A stretch of 64,000 nt of DNA from positions 1 through 64,000 of the forward strand of contig JAMOAY010000006.1 in the NCBI GenBank assembly GCA_039908525.1, in the 5' to 3' direction. Every line of letters starts with the position of its first letter. The first letter of the stretch is position 1. Source of the stretch: Magnetaquicoccus sp039908525 (lineage in GTDB: Bacteria; Pseudomonadota; Magnetococcia; Magnetococcales; Magnetaquicoccaceae). This document shows positions 36,267-43,613 of this stretch, piece after piece. The notes below the pieces were generated by a model. It searched no databases. It saw only the letters and a list, made by a program, of their open reading frames with translations, and was not told the DNA's origin. The translations under genes were made by a program, and so were the position numbers.

Positions 36267-36707
36267 TCATGGGGCAGGAGAAGGTGGCGACATCGTGTCC
36301 GGTACCACGAAAATGCCAATTTTTTGCGAGACAACAGGTGGTTTGTGGGGAACATGCCCGGAATCGGCGAACAGCAGTTGCAGGGTATGCCAACCGGGTT
36401 TCAGATTCAACACCGTTTCGGTCTGGCCATTCCCAAAATGGAGATGCCGCTCATCCTTGGGAACGACGCGTTCCAGCGCGGGGAGAGGGGCGTCCAGGAT
36501 CAGATGGTGATGACCCGTATGGGGAATGTGGGTCCCCGCCGGTGCGACCCCCATGCCGCGCAACCCGAAACGAACGGTGACCGGATTGCGCACCATCTGT
36601 CCCGCGTGCGGCGAAATAAAGTAGACCCGCGCATCGGCGGTCGTGGACTCCGCGCACGCGAAAGAGGCCCCCATGAAAACAACGATGAACCATACAGGAA
36701 ATTTCAC
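36267..36707 (-). CDS. Exported DUF4399-type protein
   Basis: A 146-residue protein with a signal peptide (residues 1-19, ending ASFACAE). The mature part matches DUF4399 as I know it: VYFISPHAGQ near the start, then HHHLILDAPLP, a Gln/Gly/Thr segment, and PGWHTLQLLFAD. The function of this family is unknown; the histidine cluster suggests metal binding. The GTG start at 36707 has GGGAGG upstream, better than the upstream ATGs. It lies before the cassette 1 membrane kinase gene, as the PstS-like gene lies before the cassette 2 kinase, so a sensory partnership is plausible. Confidence 0.75.
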   Translation of the reverse strand: MKFPVWFIVVFMGASFACAESTTADARVYFISPHAGQMVRNPVTVRFGLRGMGVAPAGTHIPHTGHHHLILDAPLPALERVVPKDERHLHFGNGQTETVLNLKPGWHTLQLLFADSGHVPHKPPVVSQKIGIFVVPDTMSPPSPAP

Positions 36708-36759
36708 GATGCCTCCCATTGCCTGGCCAGGGGCGCCCACAGGGGCACGGCGCAGACCT

Positions 36760-37428
36760 TTACGCCGTTGACGGGTGGGGCATCCCGCTTTGCCTCCTGG
36801 CGTTGGCCTGTTCCATCTCCCTCTGCAGAGCAGAACGGTCTATCCACCAGGTCTCCCCCACCATGGTCTCCAGCCCTTGCATGATGACCGGAATGAACCG
36901 ATCGGGATCTTCCAGGTGGTGCACGGCCACCCAGTCGTCAAAAGCCTGCCGTCCTTCGACCCCCTGGGCCGTGCAGACCAGAGACATCAGCTGCTGCGCC
37001 TGCCCCTGGGCCAACTCCCGGTCGGCATGCTCCGGTGTGCGCACCTCGGCCACCAACTGGGCCAGGGCGGCCACGTGACCAGCGATCTCATGTTTGAAAC
37101 CCAAGGTGTGCAGCAGACTGACCAGGGCATACACCACCTCAATGGCGGGGGCATCGCTCTTCAGAGAGACCCAGACCCGCTGACCCAACGCTTTGTAGCT
37201 GTCATTGTTCTGATGTTTGGTGGAAAGCACCTGCAGCAGCTTCAGCACCTCCGGCCAGTTGCCCGCCTGACTGAAACGGCGGACCGCCCGCAGATTCATC
37301 TGCCACTCCTCTTCGGGTGTAAGCTTTTTGGCAATCGGTGGAAAGAGAGCCTCCCCCACAGGGGTTCCAGAGCCATCGCCGCCACTCCGGGTAGAGGATA
37401 ACAGGAACGAGAGGGGCTGACTATCCAT
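36760..37428 (-). CDS. Unrecognised helical protein
   Basis: A 222-residue protein that I cannot assign. It is predicted to be mostly helical and cytoplasmic, with no signal or membrane segment. It contains several Trp residues and a repeat-like rhythm (WQMNLRAVRRFSQAGNWPEVLKLLQ) that recalls TPR or HEAT-like packing. A weak AAAGG lies before the ATG. It is the second gene after dsrL in the same direction, separated from the previous gene by a hairpin repeat, and is followed by the DUF4399 gene. Whether it belongs with sulfur oxidation or with the kinase cassette is unclear. Confidence 0.6.
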   Translation of the reverse strand: MDSQPLSFLLSSTRSGGDGSGTPVGEALFPPIAKKLTPEEEWQMNLRAVRRFSQAGNWPEVLKLLQVLSTKHQNNDSYKALGQRVWVSLKSDAPAIEVVYALVSLLHTLGFKHEIAGHVAALAQLVAEVRTPEHADRELAQGQAQQLMSLVCTAQGVEGRQAFDDWVAVHHLEDPDRFIPVIMQGLETMVGETWWIDRSALQREMEQANARRQSGMPHPSTA

Positions 37429-37490
37429 GTTATGGCTGCCTTTAACCGGGTTGGCTGTGAACAGGGAAACGACAGCAAGGATGCGTTGCA

Positions 37491-37538
37491 GCAGGGGCTC
37501 CGCCCCTGCACCCCGCCAGGGGGGATGATCCCCCCTGG
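37491..37538 (-). repeat. Double-hairpin intergenic repeat, copy C
   Basis: GCAGGGGC-tcc-GCCCCTGC (37491-37509) and a 9-bp stem CCAGGGGGG-atgat-CCCCCCTGG (37516-37538). The middle stem of copy A is missing. It lies downstream of the 119-residue protein gene and upstream of the 222-residue one, where the dsr transcript may end or be processed. Confidence 0.83.
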
Positions 37539-37589
37539 ACCCCGCAATAATATCAAAAGGATGGGATATCCTCTTACAACATCAGGTGC

Positions 37590-37949
37590 CTACCGCCCCC
37601 CTTGGGCCTCCAGGGCGGTCAGAACCGGTCCCCAGGTAGGCGCCTCCTTGCGGATTTTACGTTCCAGAAAAACGGCCAGGAACAGGGCATTATGAGCCGC
37701 GCCCAGATCATGGCCATCAAGGGCCAATCGGGCCTTCTCACCCTGAACAGCGGTCTCCTGTCCCACCCCCTCCACCGTCTGCCAATAGGCCAAGGCCTCC
37801 TGGCGACCGCTTTGCAGGGGTACGTCATGGGCCGCACTCAGGGAATCCACCGAACGCCCATGTGACCCAAACTGCATTTTCCAACCGCGAGCGGCCCAGC
37901 TCCGCGCATCCACAATGGCGGCATCCAGTTGCTCTTTGAGCTTCTCCAT
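37590..37949 (-). CDS. Unrecognised small protein after dsrL
   Basis: A 119-residue soluble, Ala-rich helical protein without cysteines, so it is not a DsrC or DsrE/F/H homologue. No known family was recognised. It has a good ribosome site (GGGAGT, 8 nt before the ATG) and lies 88 nt past dsrL in the same direction, so cotranscription with dsrABL is likely. It could be a local accessory to the sulfite reductase system; nothing in the sequence proves it. Confidence 0.65.
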   Translation of the reverse strand: MEKLKEQLDAAIVDARSWAARGWKMQFGSHGRSVDSLSAAHDVPLQSGRQEALAYWQTVEGVGQETAVQGEKARLALDGHDLGAAHNALFLAVFLERKIRKEAPTWGPVLTALEAQGGR

Positions 37950-38037
37950 GCTTCTGACTCCCTATCGTTTCCGTCCTGTGTAAAGGTTGCAATCCTGTCC
38001 GCTGCAGCTTCTGGCCAGGCTGGATATCCCGACGCCG

Positions 38038-39771
38038 TCAGCTGTGCCCCATGCCCATATCGATGTAACCGGTGGGGCAGACCTCCGCACAGATGTGGCA
38101 ACCGACGCAGCGATCGTATTCGGTGAACATGACCTCCCCTTCCGGGCTGTCACGGAAACGAAGAATGGCATCCTGGGGGCAGAACAGCATACACTGATTG
38201 CACTCAAAACACATCCCGCAGCTCATGCAGCGGCCCGACTCCCCCGCAGCATCCTCCCGGGACAAGGCCACCAGGGTCTCACCCCAGTCCCCCTGCGGCT
38301 GTTTGACATGCCGGAACACCCGCTTTTTCTGGCTTCCAGGCAGGAAATAGTCCCATTTCAACTTTTCATAACGCACCACATCCGCCCGTTGCGGTTGTGG
38401 CAGGGGCAGACCGCGCAACAGCAGGTCGATGGAATCGGCCGCCTTGCGGCCATGGCCGACGGCGGTGGTCAACAGATGGATCTGCACCGCATCCCCCCCG
38501 GCGAACACCCCCGGCAACCCCTGGACCTGGAAATTGTGATCCACCCGAAAGAAGGGGTTGTCGCCGGTGGCCTTCTCCAGACCGGACATGTCCGTGGTCT
38601 GGCCGATGGCCGCCACCAGCATGTCCGCCTCGATTTCAAATTCGGTACCGGGCTCGGGACGATAGCGGAAAAAGGGCACCGGATGGTTCCACCCCTCCTC
38701 CCCCTTGACCTTGCGGGCCATGCGCACACACTTCAGCCCGGTCATCTGCCCCTGGGCATCGCGCAAAACCTCGACGGCACCCACACAAAACTCCACCTGG
38801 GTACCCTCACCCGCCGCTTCCTCAAACTCATAGTGGGAGCACTTCATCTCCTCCCGTGAAACCCCCGACAGCAGGGTGGTGCGGGAACCCAGGCGCAGGG
38901 CCAGACGGGCGGCGTCCATGGCCACATCCCCGTCACCGATCACCACCACATGCTTGCCGACCTGCAACTGGCCGTTGTCCAGTTCATGGGCACGCAACAT
39001 TTCGATGGCATTGGTCACCCCCGGTCCGTTGGCGCCCGGGATGGGGATGCCCCGCCCCTTCTGGGCGCCCACCGCCAGAAAAACCGCATCAAACTCAGAC
39101 TGCAACTGCTCCAGCGTGACATCCTGACCCAGGCGGGTGTTGGCGCGCACCTCCACCCCCAGGTCGATGATGCGTTTGATCTCGGCATCCAGCACTGCCC
39201 TGGATACCCGGTAGCCCATGATGCCGTAGCGCATCATGCCACCCAGACCCGGATCCCGTTCAATCAGGGTCACCGCATGACCCTTGAGGCGCAGGTGGTA
39301 GGCGCAGGAGAGCCCACCCGGCCCGGAACCAACGATCGCCACCCGCTTGCCGCTGACGATGGTCGGAGCGGTAAAGGCCAACCCTTTCTCGATGGCATAC
39401 TCACCGATGGCATGCTCCACCGCATTGATGCCGATGGTCTCATCGCGAAATTGACGGTTGCAGGCACCCTGGCACGGCGCCGGGCAGACCCGTCCCATCA
39501 CCGCCGGGAAAGGGTTGGTGCGGGTCAAACGACGGAAAGCCGCCTCCCACGGATCCGGGGCTTTCCAAACCCCACGGATGATGTTGTGATAACCGCGGAT
39601 ATCCTCACCGGCGGGACATCCGTCGCTGCACGGGGGGGTGCGATGCACATAGGTGGGGCACTTGCCGCTGCGGTCGCCATAAGCAACAATGCGGTCCAGC
39701 CCGGTCTCTTCGCTGTAAGGGGCATACTCCCAGGTCACAGCCGATTGGTGTATAGGATTGCTGTCCAGCAT
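38038..39771 (-). CDS. dsrL: DsrL, NAD(P)H-linked oxidoreductase of the reverse Dsr pathway
   Basis: A 577-residue iron-sulfur flavoprotein of the glutamate-synthase small-subunit type. In sulfur oxidisers DsrL takes electrons from DsrAB and reduces NAD(P)+. N-terminal cysteines (CSDGCPAG, CPAPCQGACN) bind Fe-S clusters. An FAD-binding VGSGPGGLSCAYHL stretch and a second nucleotide fold, VIGDGDVAMDAARLA, follow. The C-terminus carries ferredoxin motifs (CMSCGMCFECNQC, CVGCHICAEVCP). The start at 39771 has AGGAGA upstream; a longer frame exists but lacks support. It follows dsrB by 17 nt. DsrL beside dsrAB marks the oxidative rather than sulfate-reducing pathway. Confidence 0.93.
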   Translation of the reverse strand: MLDSNPIHQSAVTWEYAPYSEETGLDRIVAYGDRSGKCPTYVHRTPPCSDGCPAGEDIRGYHNIIRGVWKAPDPWEAAFRRLTRTNPFPAVMGRVCPAPCQGACNRQFRDETIGINAVEHAIGEYAIEKGLAFTAPTIVSGKRVAIVGSGPGGLSCAYHLRLKGHAVTLIERDPGLGGMMRYGIMGYRVSRAVLDAEIKRIIDLGVEVRANTRLGQDVTLEQLQSEFDAVFLAVGAQKGRGIPIPGANGPGVTNAIEMLRAHELDNGQLQVGKHVVVIGDGDVAMDAARLALRLGSRTTLLSGVSREEMKCSHYEFEEAAGEGTQVEFCVGAVEVLRDAQGQMTGLKCVRMARKVKGEEGWNHPVPFFRYRPEPGTEFEIEADMLVAAIGQTTDMSGLEKATGDNPFFRVDHNFQVQGLPGVFAGGDAVQIHLLTTAVGHGRKAADSIDLLLRGLPLPQPQRADVVRYEKLKWDYFLPGSQKKRVFRHVKQPQGDWGETLVALSREDAAGESGRCMSCGMCFECNQCMLFCPQDAILRFRDSPEGEVMFTEYDRCVGCHICAEVCPTGYIDMGMGHS

Positions 39772-39788
39772 GGATTCTCTCCTGAGAC

Positions 39789-40880
39789 CTAGAAACGAAT
39801 ATGAGCAGACATGTTCAGGGAGGTGCGCGCATGCCGGTAGTTGTCGATCATATAGGTATCGAACGGCAGTTTTGCCTCTTTGAAGAACCGCTTCCAACCG
39901 ATACGGTCAATCCACTCGCCCAGACGCTCCCACTCCCGACCACCGTTCTTGTAGGCATCCAGGATGTTGCGCACCACGGTGGTCACCTCCGGCCAACGGG
40001 GCGGATTGTTGGGCAAACCGTGGCAGACCAGCTTCATGTTGGCCGGTTTGCTGCGGGCATTGGAGTTCTTGCCGCCGACCCAAATGGCCAGTTTGGAGTA
40101 GTCGGGATGGTTGATCTCCATGGCCGGACAGGCGCCGAAACAGGCGCCGCAGAAGATGCACTTCTCCTCCACCACCATCAGCGAAGGTTTGCCGTTGACG
40201 GTGGTGGGACGGATGGCAGCCACCGGGCAACGGGCCACGGTACTGGGCATCTCGCAGACGTCGGACAAAATGGCGTGGTTGATGCGCGGTGGCCGGGTAT
40301 GCTGCACCACCACCGCCAGGTCCGCCTGCCCGCCGCAGTTGATTTCACAGCAGGAGGTGGAGAGCCGCACCCGATTGGGCATCCGCTCGTTGACATACTC
40401 ATCGAACAGGGCATCCATCATGCTCTTGACCACCCCGGAGGCATCGGTGGCGGGAATGTCACAATGAAGCCAACCCTGGGTGTGGGCCACGGAGCTCACC
40501 GAGTTGCCGGTACCCCCCACCGGGTGGCCACTGGCCTCCAGTTCCTGAATCAAGGGGGTGACATTGTCCCAGTTGGGGGTCATGAACTCCACATTGTTGC
40601 GGATGGTCCAGCGCAGGAAGCCGTCCGCATATTTGTCCGCCAAATCGCACAAACGGCGGACGATATCCACGGTGACCTGACGGTGGGTGCCCGCGCGCAC
40701 CGTGTACAGCACGTCGCCACTGTGCGCAACATGCTTGAGCACACCGGGCCGGGGACGCTCGTGGTATTTCCACTGGCCGTAATTTTTCCGTGAGATCGGG
40801 TGCAAAAACTCCTCGGGGGCTCGGGGACCACCTTCGACGGTTTGATAGGTTCTCTTCGGGGACGCACTGGTCTGGGCCAT
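39789..40880 (-). CDS. dsrB: Dissimilatory sulfite reductase beta subunit
   Basis: A 363-residue subunit of siroheme sulfite reductase. It has STSCCEINCGGQ, the cluster and siroheme-binding cysteine motif, and a ferredoxin domain with EKCIFCGACFGACP. With DsrA it forms the alpha2-beta2 enzyme that in the reverse pathway oxidises sulfur bound to DsrC to sulfite. GGAGTAG lies before the ATG. It follows dsrA by 51 nt and precedes dsrL by 17 nt. Family-typical length and intact cysteines suggest a working enzyme. Confidence 0.97.
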   Translation of the reverse strand: MAQTSASPKRTYQTVEGGPRAPEEFLHPISRKNYGQWKYHERPRPGVLKHVAHSGDVLYTVRAGTHRQVTVDIVRRLCDLADKYADGFLRWTIRNNVEFMTPNWDNVTPLIQELEASGHPVGGTGNSVSSVAHTQGWLHCDIPATDASGVVKSMMDALFDEYVNERMPNRVRLSTSCCEINCGGQADLAVVVQHTRPPRINHAILSDVCEMPSTVARCPVAAIRPTTVNGKPSLMVVEEKCIFCGACFGACPAMEINHPDYSKLAIWVGGKNSNARSKPANMKLVCHGLPNNPPRWPEVTTVVRNILDAYKNGGREWERLGEWIDRIGWKRFFKEAKLPFDTYMIDNYRHARTSLNMSAHIRF

Positions 40881-40931
40881 GATTTTCTACTCCGGTTGCA
40901 AGATTCAGGTTCGGTCAAATGGATGACGAGA

Positions 40932-42167
40932 TCAGGCCGCATCGCCAATGGCGGCCAACGGATCATGGTCGTAGGCGGCCTTGAAGAACGGGTTGTCCCG
41001 AGGATGGGCCACCATGTCGATGTTGGCCTCCAGGCCGACGGCGATCAGAAACTGCTGGATGCCGACACGCTCAATGCACTCGCCAATCCGCTCATGGTCC
41101 AGACCGTGCTCCGACCACCAGTCAATCATGCGCTCCACCAACTCGATAAAGGCGTCGATATCCTCCTGCGTCTCCATCTTCATGAACGGCACCATGACAG
41201 AACCCAGCATGTTGCCCACTTTCAGGTGTCCCTTGCCCCCCACCAGCAGGGTAATGCCCCGATCCTTGCCCGGTGACAACGCCTCTGGCATCACGTTGAT
41301 GCAGTGCATGCAGCGCACGCAGTCGGCGTTGTTGATCACCATCTCTTCCCCGCGCAGGGTCAGGGCATTGGTGGGACAGCGGGTGATGACGTTGTTGACC
41401 ACATAGTCCACACCCTTTCTCTGGATAAAACGGGCCATCGCCTCCTTGTCCACCTGGATATCGTCTCTCCAGGTGCCAATGACCGCATAGTCGGAGCGCT
41501 GAATGCTGTTGCTGCAATCGTTGGGGCAGCCGGAAAACTTGAACTTGGCCTTGTACGGCAACTGGGGACGGTGCACCAGATCGGTGAAATAGCCCAACAC
41601 CTGGTGGTGTACCCCCAGGGTGTCGTAACAGGCGGACTCGCAGCGGGCCGGTCCCACACAGGAGGCCCCGGTACGGACCGTGGCACCGGCGCCACCCAGA
41701 TCCCAGCCCAGGGCATTGAGTTCATCAAAACACTGCTGGACCTTGCTCTGGGCAATGCCCTGCAACTGAAGATTGCCGGTCTGGCCATGCATGGAGAGCA
41801 GGCCCGAACCGTGTTTCTCCCAGATATCCAACACCTCACGCAGCGCCTTGGTGTTGTAGTGCAGACCCGGGGCCGGTTGCACCCGCATGGTGTGGAACTC
41901 CGCCGCTTCCGGAAACTTTTCCGGGATCATGGAGTAGCGGCTGATGACACCCGCCCCGTAACCATGCACCCCGACCACGCCCCCCTTCCAATAGCCCATC
42001 TTGGTCTCATAGGAGTAGTTGAGCTGGTCCAGGCAGCCACGCGCCATGGTGTTGCCCGTCCGTTTGATCCAGTCTTTGAATCCGGTAATAAAACTCGGCC
42101 ACGGCCCCTCCTCCAGCGCATCCAGGTTGGGTGTGGGGTTGAGAGAGTGCGCGCTCTTTTCCGACAT
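40932..42167 (-). CDS. dsrA: Dissimilatory sulfite reductase alpha subunit
   Basis: A 411-residue catalytic subunit of dissimilatory sulfite reductase. The siroheme/Fe-S motif pair is visible as CVGPARCESAC and SGCPNDCSNS, and the ferredoxin insert has CVRCMHCINVMP. The ATG at 42167 has AGGAGA upstream. The gene heads a unit dsrA-dsrB-dsrL, an order also known from green sulfur bacteria. The usual companions dsrEFH, dsrC and dsrMKJOP are not in the window and must lie elsewhere if the pathway is complete. A dyad in the divergent gap may regulate it. Confidence 0.97.
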   Translation of the reverse strand: MSEKSAHSLNPTPNLDALEEGPWPSFITGFKDWIKRTGNTMARGCLDQLNYSYETKMGYWKGGVVGVHGYGAGVISRYSMIPEKFPEAAEFHTMRVQPAPGLHYNTKALREVLDIWEKHGSGLLSMHGQTGNLQLQGIAQSKVQQCFDELNALGWDLGGAGATVRTGASCVGPARCESACYDTLGVHHQVLGYFTDLVHRPQLPYKAKFKFSGCPNDCSNSIQRSDYAVIGTWRDDIQVDKEAMARFIQRKGVDYVVNNVITRCPTNALTLRGEEMVINNADCVRCMHCINVMPEALSPGKDRGITLLVGGKGHLKVGNMLGSVMVPFMKMETQEDIDAFIELVERMIDWWSEHGLDHERIGECIERVGIQQFLIAVGLEANIDMVAHPRDNPFFKAAYDHDPLAAIGDAA

Positions 42168-42473
42168 GTTCTTTCTCCTGATAGTAGTATACAGAGCCCG
42201 GTATCGCGAAATGATCCCACCAAGCCCAGGGAACTCCCCCGCCTCAGACCTTGCGCTGCGCATTTGGTTCCATCCCTTTGGCAACACCCGCCAAAGATCC
42301 CTCCGGGGCACATCACCAGGGCCGCGCCCGCGCGGCAGCCCGTCCATTCATGCTTGACAATATGACAACATTTTTGGTCTCATTGTCAACACCCTTTATG
42401 CACCACGGCGCCAAAATGCCCCACCCGCGATGCGTCGGGCACAAGGTGCCGTCTACCCCCAGGAGAATGGACC
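42168..42473. other. Divergent intergenic region upstream of dsrA
   Basis: This 306-bp stretch lies between dsrA and the plus-strand leader ORF. It contains no supported gene; the plus-strand frame that is open across it has no ribosome site before the zinc-ribbon ORF. Its main feature is the TTGACAAT/ATTGTCAA dyad at 42354-42389. A local AT-rich patch there stands out against the GC-rich surroundings and is the likely promoter and operator zone for both directions. Confidence 0.5.
42354..42389. promoter_or_regulatory. TTGACAAT / ATTGTCAA dyad, candidate operator or overlapping promoters
   Basis: Perfect 8-bp inverted arms, 42354-42361 and 42382-42389, with a 20-bp spacer containing another TGACAA. 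Each arm contains TTGACA, the sigma-70 -35 consensus, on opposite strands, but no good -10 box sits at the right distance on either side. A regulator dimer-of-dimers site controlling dsrABL and the divergent genes is the simplest reading. Confidence 0.5.
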
Positions 42474-42527
42474 ATGGATGCTCGTTGCCACACCTCCCCA
42501 ACCCCTCTGCAACCGCTGGAATCGTGA
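42474..42527 (+). CDS. 17-codon leader ORF coupled to the zinc-ribbon gene
   Basis: The ATG at 42474 has AGGAG 8 nt upstream, the best ribosome site in this gap. The ORF encodes MDARCHTSPTPLQPLES, and its TGA overlaps the ATG of the next gene (TGATG). It may be a leader that delivers ribosomes to the zinc-ribbon gene, which has no ribosome site of its own. No run of one amino acid suggests classic attenuation. It may also be chance. Confidence 0.4.
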   Translation: MDARCHTSPTPLQPLES

Positions 42528-42751
42528 TGCCGGATTCTCCTCCCATCCGGCGGCGCAAGGCTCCCCTGAAAATTTTCCACCCCTGTCTGATCTGCAAACA
42601 GATCAACGGCTTCACCTGGAGCTGCGATTGCGGTTTTGCCTTTTGCACCGCTTGCCTGGCAAAAGTGCGGGAGATTGGCGTCATCGGGGAGAGTCACCGC
42701 ACATGGATCTGCCCGGATTGTGAACGTGAACACGATTTCGCCAAAGGGTAA
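42527..42751 (+). CDS. Small zinc-ribbon protein
   Basis: A 74-residue protein with three cysteine pairs: CLIC (23-26), CDCGFAFCTAC in the middle and CPDCE near the end. This resembles a RING-like or double zinc-ribbon fold, with an N-terminal basic tail (RRRKAP). The start used here is the ATG within TGATG; upstream in-frame starts exist. It precedes the AAA+ ATPase gene by 41 nt in the same direction. Its role is unknown; it could be an adaptor or metal carrier for the ATPase/VWA pair. Confidence 0.6.
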   Translation: MPDSPPIRRRKAPLKIFHPCLICKQINGFTWSCDCGFAFCTACLAKVREIGVIGESHRTWICPDCEREHDFAKG

Positions 42752-42792
42752 ACCTTTCGCTCCTGCCGCCCCAACCCGCCCAAGGAGTCAGC

Positions 42793-43605
42793 ATGCCAGA
42801 CGACAAACCGTCGCTTGATCCGTACCGAATCCGGCAGGAGCCCTATTACGAGCCCGTCGGCAACGAGATAGAGCTTTTTACTGCAGCCTACGCCAACCGC
42901 CTGCCTCTGTTGCTCAAAGGCCCGACCGGATGCGGCAAGAGCCGTTTTGTGGAGTATATGGCCTGGCGGCTGCAGAGACCACTGATCACCATCTCCTGCC
43001 ACGAGGATATGACCACCAGCGATCTGGTCGGCCGCTACCTGGTGGTGGGTGGGGAGACCCTCTGGCAGGATGGTCCGCTGACCATGGCGGTACGCCACGG
43101 TGGATTCTGCTACCTGGATGAGATCGTCGAGGCACGCAAGGATACCACCGTGGTCATCCACCCTCTGGCCGATGACCGACGCATCCTGCCGCTCGAAAAA
43201 CGGGGAACCCTGCTGCATGCAGCCCCGGAGTTCTGTCTGATCCTCTCCTACAACCCTGGCTACCAGAGCCTCCTCAAGGATCTGAAACAGAGCACCCGGC
43301 AACGGTTTGTCGCCATGGAGTTCTCCTATCCCCAGCCTCGTCAGGAGGCGTTGATCATCCACAGAGAGAGCGGCCTGGATCTGACCCAGGCCAATGCCCT
43401 GGTACAATTTGCCCATTTAACCCGCAACCTGAAAGGAAACGGTCTGGAAGAGGGGGCCAGCACCCGTTTGCTGGTCCATGCGGGACAGTTGATTCGCGCC
43501 GGTTGTTCTCCCGCCGAGGCCTGCATGGCCGCCATCACCCAGCCCCTGACGGATGATGCGGAGATGGTTGCAGCGGTCCATGCCCTGAGTGATTCCATCT
43601 TTTGA
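42793..43605 (+). CDS. MoxR-class AAA+ ATPase (CbbQ/NorQ type)
   Basis: A 270-residue AAA+ ATPase. Walker A is GPTGCGKS (43-50) and Walker B CYLDE (106-110). A sensor-like SYNPGYQ and a helix-2 insert typical of CbbQ/NirQ/NorQ proteins follow. Family members remodel a metalloenzyme, removing inhibitors from Rubisco (CbbQ) or activating nitric oxide reductase (NorQ), together with a VWA partner that is encoded next. Neither enzyme is encoded in this window. The divergent neighbour is dsrA, so a link to sulfite reductase is possible but unproven. AAGGAG precedes the ATG. Confidence 0.88.
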   Translation: MPDDKPSLDPYRIRQEPYYEPVGNEIELFTAAYANRLPLLLKGPTGCGKSRFVEYMAWRLQRPLITISCHEDMTTSDLVGRYLVVGGETLWQDGPLTMAVRHGGFCYLDEIVEARKDTTVVIHPLADDRRILPLEKRGTLLHAAPEFCLILSYNPGYQSLLKDLKQSTRQRFVAMEFSYPQPRQEALIIHRESGLDLTQANALVQFAHLTRNLKGNGLEEGASTRLLVHAGQLIRAGCSPAEACMAAITQPLTDDAEMVAAVHALSDSIF

Positions 43606-43613
43606 ACGGCGGC

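Noticed and set aside
42251..42526. Longer start for the zinc-ribbon protein, from 42251
   Set aside because: There is no ribosome site and the extra part is Pro/His/Arg rich; it also crosses the dyad and the leader ORF.
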